DNA from: JACDAF01 sp036276035 | GTDB lineage: Bacteria; Chloroflexota; Limnocylindria; P2-11E | Length of the DNA stretch: 14,948 nt | Assembly: GCA_036276035.1 (NCBI GenBank) | Contig: DASUCM010000158.1 | Coordinates: 1 to 14,948 of the forward strand | Direction: 5' to 3' | Shown here: positions 8,815-14,948 of the stretch, piece after piece | How the letters are laid out: each line of letters starts with the position of its first letter | Numbering within the stretch: the stretch's first letter is position 1 | Made by a program: the position numbers and the translations under genes | The notes under the pieces: model-generated | Databases searched by the model: none | What the model was told of the DNA's origin: nothing | The model's input: the letters and a program-made list of their open reading frames with translations, nothing else

Positions 8815-8820
8815 ACGCTA
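8815..8820 (-). promoter_or_regulatory. -10 box overlapping the upstream stop codon, for the HIT gene
   Basis: Minus-strand TAGCGT, identical to the box before the MFS gene and with the same 7-nt distance to the start codon (GTG 8807). Its TAG is also the stop codon of the small basic protein. Confidence 0.4.
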
Positions 8821-9015
8821 GCGGCTCCGCCGCGTCGACTTCCGCGCGGTGCTCTTCTTCTCCTTGGTCTCGCCCTTGGCGGTACGGGTCTGGTTCGTCG
8901 TCGCCGCCGCGATCCGGCTGGCGGTCCCCTCGCTGCGTCCCTTGCGCTTCAGGCTCGTCTTGATGTGCTCGTACTGGCGCTTGCGCTTCTCGCTCGTCAC
9001 GCCACGTGGGGGCAT
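8818..9015 (-). CDS. Small basic protein of the 'plasmid stabilization protein'-like type
   Basis: A 65-residue, strongly basic protein. The N-terminal half EKRKRQYEHIKTSLKRKGRSEGTASRIAAATTN resembles the short family often labelled plasmid stabilization protein, with a KRQYEHI core and a later RIAA-TxN motif; the tail is a low-complexity Lys/Thr/Arg/Ser run. Known members are chromosomal and stress-associated, sometimes with a C-terminal Rho_N-like domain that is missing here. Nucleic acid binding is likely from the charge but unproven. The start is firm: AGGAGG lies 7 nt before ATG 9015. The HIT gene follows 10 nt after its stop. The divergent oxidoreductase begins 114 bp away. Confidence 0.7.
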   Translation of the reverse strand: MPPRGVTSEKRKRQYEHIKTSLKRKGRSEGTASRIAAATTNQTRTAKGETKEKKSTARKSTRRSR

Positions 9016-9022
9016 CGCTCCA

Positions 9023-9028
9023 CCTCCT
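9023..9028 (-). promoter_or_regulatory. Shine-Dalgarno of the small basic protein
   Basis: A perfect minus-strand AGGAGG with 7-nt spacing to ATG 9015. It fixes the start and separates the gene from a longer spurious open frame that runs antisense through the oxidoreductase gene. Confidence 0.75.
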
Positions 9029-9117
9029 GATCGTCGATGTTCTCGCGTGTCTTCGGTCGATCGATCGCAGCAAGGGGCGTGCTCGGCGACCGGGGCGGCC
9101 AGGCCCTGCCCGCGCCA

Positions 9118-9123
9118 TACGAT
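9118..9123 (+). promoter_or_regulatory. -10 box of a likely leaderless promoter for the oxidoreductase
   Basis: TACGAT, followed by exactly 6 nt and ATG 9130. There is no Shine-Dalgarno between them. This favours ATG 9130 over the in-frame ATG at 9037, whose extra 31 residues do not resemble the family. Confidence 0.55.
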
Positions 9124-9129
9124 GCCCGG

Positions 9130-10062
9130 ATGACCGAACGCCGCATCCGCTTCGCGACGCAGCTCGGCTCGATCGCGGCGAGCCCGGGAGACGACTGGGT
9201 CGCACGCGTACGCCGGCTCGAGGCGCTCGGCTACGGGACCCTCGCGATGCCGGACCACGTCGTCGGCCAGGCGTGGTCGCCGCATCCGGCGCTCGCGGCG
9301 GTCGCGGCGACGACCGGCATGCGCGTCGGCGCGCTCGTCCTCGACAACGACTTCCGCAACCCCCTCATCACGGCCCGCGAGGCCGCGACGATCGACGTCC
9401 TCTCGAACGGCCGCTACGAGCTCGGGCTCGGCGCGGGGTGGCACGACCGCGATTACCTCTCCCTCGGCATGCCGATGGACCGGGGCCGCGTGCGCGTCGA
9501 GCGGCTCGCGGAGGCGGTGCGCCTCATGAAGCGGCTCTTCACGGAGGAGGAGGTCACGCACGAGGGGAAGCACTACCGGATGGAAGCGGCGAAGTGCGCG
9601 CCGAAGACGGTGCAGCAGCCGCACCCGCCGTTCCTGATCGCCGGCGGTGGACCGCAGATCCTCGAGCTCGCGGCGGTCGAAGCGGACATCCTCGCGATCA
9701 TCCCGTTCGGCGCGGGCGCGCGGCCGCCGAGCGTCGACGATGTGAGCTTCGACGGCGCGCGCGCGCAGCTGCAGCACGTGCGCGGGATCGCGGGCGGCCG
9801 CTTCGCCGACATCGAGCTCTCGATGTTCGTGGACTGCGCGGTGACGGACGACCGCGAAGCGACGATCAAAGAGCTGGCCGAGAGGTCGAAGACCGACCCC
9901 GAGGTCACGCGGCAGTCGATCTACCGCGGCATCGGGACGCTCGACGAGATCCAGGCGCACCTGCAGCGCGTGCGCAGGGAGCTCGGGATCACATACTTCT
10001 GCCTGCGCGGCCCGGACATCGAGCGCCTCGGTCCGGTCATCCGGGAGCTCGCCGGGACCTAG
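9130..10062 (+). CDS. LLM-class F420-type oxidoreductase (MSMEG_2516-like)
   Basis: A 310-residue protein with the luciferase-like TIM-barrel fold. The sequence follows the TIGR03621-type subfamily closely: RRLEALGYGTLAMPDH (28-43), a VGALVLDNDFRNPLITAREAATIDVLS run (66-92), GRYELGLGAGW (94-104), then EGKHYRMEAAKCAPKTVQQPHPPFLIAGGG (145-174) and a C-terminal GPVIRELAG. Members of this class in actinobacteria and Chloroflexota use the deazaflavin cofactor F420 for hydride transfer, and some use FMN; no cofactor gene is in this window. It acts in the cytosol and the substrate is unknown. The start at 9130 is supported by a TACGAT box. It precedes the zinc-ribbon gene by 74 nt, with a possible separate promoter in between. 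Confidence 0.88.
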   Translation: MTERRIRFATQLGSIAASPGDDWVARVRRLEALGYGTLAMPDHVVGQAWSPHPALAAVAATTGMRVGALVLDNDFRNPLITAREAATIDVLSNGRYELGLGAGWHDRDYLSLGMPMDRGRVRVERLAEAVRLMKRLFTEEEVTHEGKHYRMEAAKCAPKTVQQPHPPFLIAGGGPQILELAAVEADILAIIPFGAGARPPSVDDVSFDGARAQLQHVRGIAGGRFADIELSMFVDCAVTDDREATIKELAERSKTDPEVTRQSIYRGIGTLDEIQAHLQRVRRELGITYFCLRGPDIERLGPVIRELAGT

Positions 10063-10083
10063 CGACCGACCGTGCGCTCTGCG

Positions 10084-10089
10084 GTACCC
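10084..10089 (+). promoter_or_regulatory. Possible -10 box for the zinc-ribbon gene
   Basis: TACCCT fits TANNNT in the 74-nt gap after the oxidoreductase. It would give a leader of about 40 nt that contains the purine-rich GAGAGGGGAT (10120-10129), a plausible ribosome site for GTG 10137. No -35 is evident. Confidence 0.3.
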
Positions 10090-10136
10090 TTGATGGTGCG
10101 AGGCCGCTATGGCCCGTCCGAGAGGGGATCCAGACC

Positions 10137-10469
10137 GTGAGCTTTCAGGACAAGACCCTGACCTGCAACGACTGCCGCACGGAGTTCGTGTGGACGTCCG
10201 GGGAGCAGGAGTTCTACGCATCCCGCGGCCTCCAGAACGCGCCGGGCCGTTGCCCGTCGTGCCGCGCGGCTCGCCGCGCCGGTGGCGGTGGTGGTGGCGG
10301 CGGCGGCGGGCGCGGGGGCTTCGCCGGCAGCGGGCCGCGCGAGATGTTCACCGCGACGTGCAGCAACTGCGGGAACGAGGCGCGGGTCCCCTTCCAGCCA
10401 CGCGGCGACAAGCCGGTCTACTGCAGCGCGTGCTTCGAGCAGGCGCGTCCGCAGCGGGGTCGCTACTAA
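10137..10469 (+). CDS. Double zinc-ribbon protein (zf-trcl plus CxxC-x17-CxxC)
   Basis: A 110-residue protein with two four-cysteine zinc sites. The first (1-46) has SFQDKTLTC at the start, GEQEFYASRG in the middle and Cys 10/13/39/42 (CxxC-x25-CxxC), the pattern of the zf-trcl probable zinc-ribbon family. The second (75-99) is Cys 75/78/96/99 with exactly 17 residues between pairs, the named CxxC-x17-CxxC domain, with VPFQPRGDKPVYC. A linker with ten consecutive glycines (49-58) joins them. The family is widespread, small and of unknown function; nucleic acid or ribosome association is only a guess. GTG 10137 is chosen because family members begin at this FQDKTLTC. The stop codon overlaps the next ATG by one base (TAATG). 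Confidence 0.88.
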   Translation: MSFQDKTLTCNDCRTEFVWTSGEQEFYASRGLQNAPGRCPSCRAARRAGGGGGGGGGGRGGFAGSGPREMFTATCSNCGNEARVPFQPRGDKPVYCSACFEQARPQRGRY

Positions 10470-10690
10470 TGCGGTCGGGGGGATTCCCCTGCCGGTTCGG
10501 CGGCTGTGACGTGCGCTTCGCGGTCCTCGAGGAGGGCTCGATGCCCGCGCTCCTCGCCGCGAGCGAGAAGCGCACCGAGCACGAGGTGAGCGCGCACGAC
10601 TACCGCCACGTCCGTCCGCCGGAGGCGACGCGGCTCACGCCGCCCTTCGCCGTGCGTCCGAAGGGCGCGAAAGGCACCGTCAAGGGTTGA
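10469..10690 (+). CDS. Small C2H2-like zinc-finger candidate
   Basis: A 73-residue frame whose ATG shares one base with the stop of the zinc-ribbon gene, so translation is probably coupled. It contains Cys 8 and Cys 13 (PCRFGGC) followed by His 38 and His 43 (HEVSAH), a C-x4-C-x24-H-x4-H spacing that could bind one zinc, though the middle loop is longer than in a classical C2H2 finger. The region from 20 to 45 looks helical (MPALLAASEKRTEHEV). The C-terminus is basic and Pro-rich. I do not recognise a named family. A strong hairpin follows its stop, supporting the end of a transcript here. Confidence 0.55.
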   Translation: MRSGGFPCRFGGCDVRFAVLEEGSMPALLAASEKRTEHEVSAHDYRHVRPPEATRLTPPFAVRPKGAKGTVKG

Positions 10691-10696
10691 TCCGCG

Positions 10697-10732
10697 GTCC
10701 GGGCGTGAGCGCTTCGTGCGCTCCGCCCGGGC
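10697..10732 (+). terminator. Strong hairpin ending the zinc-ribbon operon
   Basis: CCGGGCG, a bulged T, GAGCGC, loop TTCGT, GCGCTC, CGCCCGG: thirteen pairs with one bulge, extended by two weaker outer pairs. It starts 6 nt after the stop at 10690. No T-run follows, so it may be a Rho-assisted or U-less terminator or an mRNA stabiliser. Confidence 0.55.
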
Positions 10733-10765
10733 ACCTCGGCGTGATGCTTGCTGACCACTGATCGC

Positions 10766-11686
10766 ATGCGCGGGCCGGCCCTCGCCCTGGCCATCGCCGT
10801 CAGCACCGCGTGTTCGGGCTCGCCGGGGAGCGCATCGCGCGTCCCGTCGTTCGGACCCATCACCCCGCCGACGGCGCGGCCGGCGGCAGGCGCCGACCGC
10901 GCTCCGGCGTCCGGCGCGACGGCGGCCCAGGCCACGGTCTTCTGGCTCGAGGCCCCGATCCCCGGAGACCCCTCGCCGCTGCGCGCGGTCGTCCCGCCGA
11001 CCGGCGCGGTCGTGGAGCCGGGAAAGGCGCGGCTCCTCCGGCCGGCACGGCTTCCGCCGACCCGGCGCGTCGGCATCCAGGTCGGGCACTGGAAGGTCGA
11101 CGAGGCGCCCGCGGAGTTCCCGAATCTCAAGTTCCAGGGCGGTGGCTCGTTCGACGGCATCGACGAGGTCGAGGTGAACCTCGACATCGCGCAGCGTGTC
11201 GCGACGCTCCTGCGCGCGCGGGGCATCGCCGTGGAGCTGCTGCCCGCGACGATCCCGCCCGGGTATCTCGCCGACGCGTTCGTATCCCTCCACGCCGACG
11301 GCGACGACTACCGCGAGGCGCGCGGCTTCAAGATCGCGCACGGGTTCTACCGCGGCCCGCACGAGGCCGAGCTGGTGAGGTCTCTCACCGATGCCTACGC
11401 GGACGCGACCGGTCTGCCGTGGAACGACAACGTCTCGGGCGACATGACCGACTACTACGCCTTCGCGTGGTACCGGTACGAGCACGCGCTCTCGCCATTC
11501 ACCCCGGCGGCGATCGTCGAGATGGGATACCTCTCGCACGCCGAGGATCGCGAGGTCCTCGTCGAGCGGCAGAGCGACGTCGCGAAGGGGATCGCGGACG
11601 GGATTTCGCGCTTCCTCGCGCAGAGGTCGCGCTCGGCCCTGTTCGCGCAGGACATCGTCGTGGAGACCGTCCCGCCGCCGAAGTAG
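10766..11686 (+). CDS. N-acetylmuramoyl-L-alanine amidase, exported (Amidase_3)
   Basis: A 306-residue peptidoglycan hydrolase that cleaves the bond between N-acetylmuramic acid and L-alanine. A short hydrophobic N-terminus ending in VSTAC (Cys 16) looks like a lipoprotein signal, though the lipobox is imperfect. A Pro/Ala-rich linker (about 17-100) reaches the catalytic domain (102-285). Zinc ligands fit the family: His 108 in VGIQVGH, Glu 134 in DEVEVNLDIA, His 176 in ADAFVSLHADG, and the catalytic Glu 252 in VEMGYLSHAED. No LysM, SH3b or AMIN domain is seen, so wall targeting would depend on the lipid anchor. I chose ATG 10766 over TTG 10748 because it gives a better signal peptide. It converges on the DUF998 gene with a 16-bp gap. 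Confidence 0.88.
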   Translation: MRGPALALAIAVSTACSGSPGSASRVPSFGPITPPTARPAAGADRAPASGATAAQATVFWLEAPIPGDPSPLRAVVPPTGAVVEPGKARLLRPARLPPTRRVGIQVGHWKVDEAPAEFPNLKFQGGGSFDGIDEVEVNLDIAQRVATLLRARGIAVELLPATIPPGYLADAFVSLHADGDDYREARGFKIAHGFYRGPHEAELVRSLTDAYADATGLPWNDNVSGDMTDYYAFAWYRYEHALSPFTPAAIVEMGYLSHAEDREVLVERQSDVAKGIADGISRFLAQRSRSALFAQDIVVETVPPPK

Positions 11687-11702
11687 CCGGGGTCGCTGGG
11701 CC

Positions 11703-12371
11703 CTACCGGCGCGAGAGCTCCGGCAGCGCACGCCCGGTCGGGGACGGCTGGTCCACTGCCGACGCGAGGCGGAGGAGACGAACGGCGACGATGGTGGTCC
11801 ACACCCCGGCGGTCGCGAGCGTGATCCGCTGCCACACGCCGACGGCAGCCGGGGGGAAGACGAACGGGCCCGCCAGGAACAGGCCGACGAGCGCGATCCC
11901 CGCCGCGAGCGAGACCGGCGCGAGCGACCGCCACTCGGGCCGCGTCCGGAACGTGCGCCAGCCGACGAGCGGCGAGACGCACGTGAGCGCGAAGTAGACG
12001 AGGCCGACGACCGTATGCGCCCAGCCCTGCCACGTGCTCATGAGCGGCGGGCATCCGGGGTCGCATCCGAAGGTGCCGCCCGCCGCGAGGAAGATCGCCT
12101 GCAGGACGGTGACGCGGAACAGCCACCCTCTGCCGAGCCCGTCGCGGATCGCGAGCGCGAACAGGGCGGTCAGGAGGGCGGCGACGCCGAAGCCGCCGAC
12201 GTTCCACGCGGCGGCGTACGTCGAGCCCTGCTGCCCGAGCTCGCTGATCGCATGGGTCGCGTCGTAGCCGGGACGGAGGGCGCCGGCGGCGGCCGATCCC
12301 ACGAGCAGCCAGACCGGCTCGAGCGCTCCCGCCAGCGCGAGGATCCGCGGCGCACGCGGTGTCGCATTCAC
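11703..12371 (-). CDS. DUF998 integral membrane protein
   Basis: A 222-residue protein with six predicted membrane segments (about 10-30, 55-76, 85-102, 118-137, 152-172, 180-200). The DUF998 signature is clear: LRPGYDATHAISELGQQGS (32-50) after the first helix, WNVGGFGVAALL in the second, and FGCDPGCPP (101-109) in the loop after the third. These proteins are of unknown function and often lie next to transcription factors. The start is GTG 12371. A TetR-type gene lies 70 nt upstream on the same strand, so this protein is a plausible target of that regulator or is co-transcribed with it. Confidence 0.85.
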   Translation of the reverse strand: MNATPRAPRILALAGALEPVWLLVGSAAAGALRPGYDATHAISELGQQGSTYAAAWNVGGFGVAALLTALFALAIRDGLGRGWLFRVTVLQAIFLAAGGTFGCDPGCPPLMSTWQGWAHTVVGLVYFALTCVSPLVGWRTFRTRPEWRSLAPVSLAAGIALVGLFLAGPFVFPPAAVGVWQRITLATAGVWTTIVAVRLLRLASAVDQPSPTGRALPELSRR

Positions 12372-12441
12372 GCGGGCGACGGTCGCCGAGAGCGCTCCCG
12401 GACGTCAAGCGAACGCGAAATCTCGGCCCCCCGCATGAAAG

Positions 12442-13041
12442 TCAGCGCGTGCCCGGTGGCTGCTTCGGAAGCGCGACGCCGTAGCCGCGGAGCAGCCGCG
12501 TCAGCTGCCGGCGCAGCGTGTCGGGGTCGGTCGCGAGACCCGAGCTGGCGGGGCCGACGGCAACGCTGATCATCGACGAAGCGAGCTCTTCCGCCGCCCC
12601 GGCGTCGAGGCGTGGCACCGCGCGTCGCGCGATCGCCGCGAGCACCGTGACGTGTGAGGCGAGGTTCGCCTCGACGCGCCGCTCCTCTTCCGCGGTCAGC
12701 CCCGCGTCGCGGGCGAGGCGGAGCGCCAGCGTGTAGTTCGGCATCTCGGCCGCGGCCGCGGTGACCCAGCCCGCGAGCAGCGCCAGCGGATCCCCTCCGG
12801 CGTCGGGCGGTGGCTCGTGCAGCTCCGGATAGAGGGCGACGAGCGGGAAGAGCGCGAACGCCTTCTTCGACGGGAAGTACCGGTAGAGCGCGGGTATGGA
12901 GAGGCCGCAGGCACGTGCGAGCGCCTTCAGCGTCGTGCCGCGGTAGCCATGGCGCCGGAAGACCGGCGCCGCGCGCGCGTAGAGCTCGCGCCGGCGCGCG
13001 TACAGCCCATCGCCCTTCCACTCGACCGCGGGCTTCGCCAC
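12442..13041 (-). CDS. TetR-family transcriptional regulator
   Basis: A 199-residue TetR/AcrR-type repressor. The N-terminal helix-turn-helix runs from about 18 to 64: RRELYARAAPVFRRHGYRGTT, then LKALARACGLSIPALYRYFPSKK with the typical LYRYF recognition-helix end. Residues 65-199 form the variable all-helical ligand domain, so the inducer cannot be inferred. The start is GTG 13041, without a visible Shine-Dalgarno. The DUF998 gene is 70 nt downstream. Its own upstream region (13042-13217) holds a phased direct repeat, and GAGCGCTC appears there and again at 12390-12397 just before DUF998, which could be an operator. Confidence 0.92.
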   Translation of the reverse strand: MAKPAVEWKGDGLYARRRELYARAAPVFRRHGYRGTTLKALARACGLSIPALYRYFPSKKAFALFPLVALYPELHEPPPDAGGDPLALLAGWVTAAAAEMPNYTLALRLARDAGLTAEEERRVEANLASHVTVLAAIARRAVPRLDAGAAEELASSMISVAVGPASSGLATDPDTLRRQLTRLLRGYGVALPKQPPGTR

Positions 13042-13217
13042 GACAGGCGAAGTGTGACGCCGCTCCGGCGCTCGTCCCAGGGCTCCTGAGCGACCGGCGG
13101 TCCGTCAGCGGTTGGTGATCTGCGCCGGGTCGGATCGCGCTCAGCGAGCGCTCAGTCACGGTCGCCTGTTAGCGTCGCGTGGGCCGTGGCGGGCGCGGAA
13201 CGCGGCGCAACGTCGGC
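13042..13217. other. Intergenic region between the TetR and STAND genes
   Basis: These 176 bp hold no plausible gene. They carry a tandem repeat of two 11-bp units at 13137-13158 and should include the promoter of the TetR gene, although no convincing -35/-10 pair for it is visible. A TAGCGT box sits on the plus strand near 13170 but no gene follows it. Confidence 0.6.
13137..13158. repeat. Two direct 11-bp repeats
   Basis: GCGCTCAGCGA is followed directly by GCGCTCAGTCA; nine of eleven positions agree. One helical turn of spacing is what tandem-binding OmpR/PhoB-type winged helices recognise, and the centre also contains the palindrome GAGCGCTC (13146-13153). It lies about 100 bp upstream of the TetR start. 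Confidence 0.6.
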
Positions 13218-14948
13218 TCAGCCGCGGCGATACCGGTAGCCGATGCCCCGGACCGTCTCGAGGCTCCCTGAACGCTCGCCGAGCTTGCGTCGCAGCGAAC
13301 GCACCGCGACCTCGATGACATTGCTGTCGCCTGCGTACGAGTAGCCCCAGACGTCCGCAAGCAGGTCTGTCCGGGGCACTGCCTTGCCTTCGCGCAGGAT
13401 GAGATATCGCAGCAGGTCGAACTCGAGACGCGTCAACGGCACGCGGTCGTCGCCGATCACGAGCTCACGCGCGCTCACATCGAGGAGGTCTTCCTGGTTC
13501 AGTCCCAGCTCGGCGGCGGCTACGCGCGCCAGCCACTCGTCGACCGAGCCCGGTCCGAAGTCCAGCATCAGCGTGCGGAATGGACGTCCATCCACCAGCC
13601 CATCCGCCGCCGGCACGGCCACGAACCCGAGCGGTCCCAGCGCCGGCAGGAAATCGAGCGCGTTGTACGCGCCCCAGTAGATCCGCCGCAGCCTCGGGCG
13701 AAGCTCCATGTACAGACGCTTCACGTCGAGGAAGACAGCGGCCTGGAGGGGGCCCGGGGCTTCTCCGCGCTCGCGGTCGAGCATCCGTCGTGAGCACAGG
13801 ACGAGATCTCCCGGACGCACCGGATCGTCACGGAGATGCCCGCGCCAGCGCGTCGTGACCGGATCGTCCGGCCACGCCCGTCCGGCGAACGCCTTGACCT
13901 CGAACACCTGATAGAAGCCGGCCACCACGCCTTCCCGATCACGAACGACGCGGAAGGTCGCCGGCGCCCGCTCGAGCCAGGCGTGCGCGATGGCCGCGGA
14001 CTCGGACGCTTCGTGCCGCGCGATCGTCTCGAGCACGGCCGCCCGGTCGGTGCTCAGCGCTGGCTCGACCGCGTACAGCTGGCCGGCCGCGGGGAAGAAC
14101 GCCTCGCGCACGATGGGGTTCTCGATGAGATAGAGCATGTCCGCTGTGTACCGCCAGAGGTCGGACACCGGTGCGCCGCGGACCTCCTCGCGCAGCAGCC
14201 GCCAGGCCGCCTGGCGGTAGCGGAGGTGAAGCGCCCGATCCTTCGTGTTGAGCCGCGTCGCGATCGCTTCCCTGAGCGTCGGGTGGATGACGAGGCCATC
14301 GGGCGCGCTGCGAACGAAGGGCAGGGCCTGCAGACGCTCCAGCGCGTCCCGTGGTGCCGCCTCAGGCAGCATCGCGGCCAGCAGGGACGGCGTCACGCGC
14401 CTGACGACCGAGGCCGCTTCCAGAACGAGCCGTGTGGTGTCATCAGCCTGCTCCAGGTAGCGCGCCGCCAGCTCTTCGAGGGCGCGCGGGGCGCCCGCCT
14501 CATGGAGCGTCGGATCCACGCGCCCGGCGGCCGCGACGCGGAGGGCGAGCGGGTAGCCTCGCGCGACACGGTTCACGCCCGCGGCGGCGGCGGCGGAGAG
14601 GCCCGACGCCCTGAGCAGCTGGATCGCGTTCTGCTCATCGAGCGGACCGAGATCGAGGACCGAGAGGGCACCCGACCAGCCGAGCGATCCGAACCAGGCG
14701 ATGGACGGAGGCTCGCGGCCGACGATGACGGCACGCACGTTGGCCGGAAGACCCGGCAGAAGGCTCTGTCGGATCCACGGGTCCGAGATCCGGAAGGCTT
14801 CGTAGGTATCGAGCGCCAGGATGACCCGCGACGCCATCCCGGCCATGCGGCCGAGCAGATCACGGTCCGCGCCACCGACCGCGCGAGCGAGCTCGGCCAT
14901 GAATCCGCGGTCGGTCGGCTCGATGTTCGCGCAGTCGATCCGGATCAC
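13218..14948 (-). CDS. STAND-type ATPase with GNAT-like segment and C-terminal winged helix (partial)
   Basis: The visible 576 residues are the C-terminal part of a larger protein; the first codon at the edge is internal, so the Walker A loop is outside the window. Visible: a Walker B-like RVILALDTYEAF (41-52, Asp 47), a sensor-type VRAVIVGREPP (71-81), and the NB-ARC-style GYPLAL motif (131-136), marking a STAND NTPase. A winged-helix-like linker and helical region follow to about 310. Residues about 315-480 recall a GNAT acetyltransferase fold (VVRDREGVVAGFYQVFE, then an LGPLGFVAV strand-turn and an LDFGPGSVDEWLARV ending); this is tentative. Residues 495-576 are an OmpR/PhoB-type DNA-binding domain (LTRLEFDLLRYLILREGKAVPR, VWGYSY, VIEVAVRSLRRKLG, VRGIGYRYRR). 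It is probably a signal-sensing transcription regulator whose effector is unknown. Confidence 0.85.
   Translation of the reverse strand: MIRIDCANIEPTDRGFMAELARAVGGADRDLLGRMAGMASRVILALDTYEAFRISDPWIRQSLLPGLPANVRAVIVGREPPSIAWFGSLGWSGALSVLDLGPLDEQNAIQLLRASGLSAAAAAGVNRVARGYPLALRVAAAGRVDPTLHEAGAPRALEELAARYLEQADDTTRLVLEAASVVRRVTPSLLAAMLPEAAPRDALERLQALPFVRSAPDGLVIHPTLREAIATRLNTKDRALHLRYRQAAWRLLREEVRGAPVSDLWRYTADMLYLIENPIVREAFFPAAGQLYAVEPALSTDRAAVLETIARHEASESAAIAHAWLERAPATFRVVRDREGVVAGFYQVFEVKAFAGRAWPDDPVTTRWRGHLRDDPVRPGDLVLCSRRMLDRERGEAPGPLQAAVFLDVKRLYMELRPRLRRIYWGAYNALDFLPALGPLGFVAVPAADGLVDGRPFRTLMLDFGPGSVDEWLARVAAAELGLNQEDLLDVSARELVIGDDRVPLTRLEFDLLRYLILREGKAVPRTDLLADVWGYSYAGDSNVIEVAVRSLRRKLGERSGSLETVRGIGYRYRRG

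Noticed and set aside
9054..9068. The nested palindrome TCGATCGATCG between divergent genes, considered as an operator.
   Set aside because: It is made of overlapping GATC/CGATCG words that occur often in such sequence, and no second copy or regulator next to it supports a role.
9016..10221. A long minus-strand extension upstream of the small basic protein, antisense to the oxidoreductase.
   Set aside because: A perfect Shine-Dalgarno at 9023-9028 fixes the start at 9015, and the extension shows no protein family features.
10276..10320. A GGT/GGC triplet run that looks like a microsatellite.
   Set aside because: It is the coding sequence of the poly-glycine linker between the two zinc ribbons and is not an independent repeat element.
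10466..11731. A minus-strand frame of 421 codons opposite the amidase.
   Set aside because: The plus strand carries all four amidase active-site motifs in order; the antisense translation is Arg-rich shadow.

Overview
The window is strongly G+C-rich, with third-position G/C throughout and large spurious open frames opposite the real genes. It looks like a chromosomal segment from a free-living bacterium, probably Chloroflexota or a high-GC actinobacterium-like lineage. The clues are an F420-type luciferase-like oxidoreductase, a STAND ATPase ending in an OmpR/PhoB-type winged helix, several GTG starts, and TANNNT boxes lying 6-7 nt before start codons (leaderless transcription). This placement is an inference; no rRNA or tRNA is present to settle it. 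I saw no CRISPR array, insertion sequence, integrase or phage gene.

Layout, left to right. Positions 1-1290 (minus): an MFS exporter followed by the start of a lipoprotein cut by the left edge. 1369-2208 (plus): a 37-residue lipoprotein and a membrane-anchored protein whose N-terminal domain resembles eukaryotic FAIM1. These two meet, tail to tail, a minus-strand pair of small membrane proteins (2205-3049). 3102-7344 (minus): an acetate assimilation unit of acetyl-CoA synthetase, the small subunit and the large subunit of a sodium:solute symporter. 7420-7917 (minus): a DinB-fold protein, divergent from an HU gene (8009-8311, plus) that ends in a textbook intrinsic terminator. 8382-9015 (minus): a small basic protein followed by a HIT-family hydrolase. 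9130-10690 (plus): an F420-type oxidoreductase, a two-zinc-ribbon protein, and a small C2H2-like protein overlapping it by one base. 10766-11686 (plus): a secreted amidase. 11703-13041 (minus): a DUF998 membrane protein behind a TetR regulator. 13218-14948 (minus): the C-terminal 576 residues of a STAND ATPase with an internal GNAT-like segment and a C-terminal winged helix; its N-terminus lies beyond the right edge.

How the genes work together. The clearest functional unit is acetate uptake and activation: the symporter imports acetate (or a similar short acid) and the synthetase converts it to acetyl-CoA. The other neighbourhoods are short housekeeping or stress cassettes. No complete, convincing new multi-gene system is evident. 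The most unusual items are the FAIM1-like domain on a bacterial membrane protein, the STAND/GNAT-like/winged-helix fusion with a helically phased direct repeat beside it, and the zinc-ribbon/zinc-finger coupled pair.
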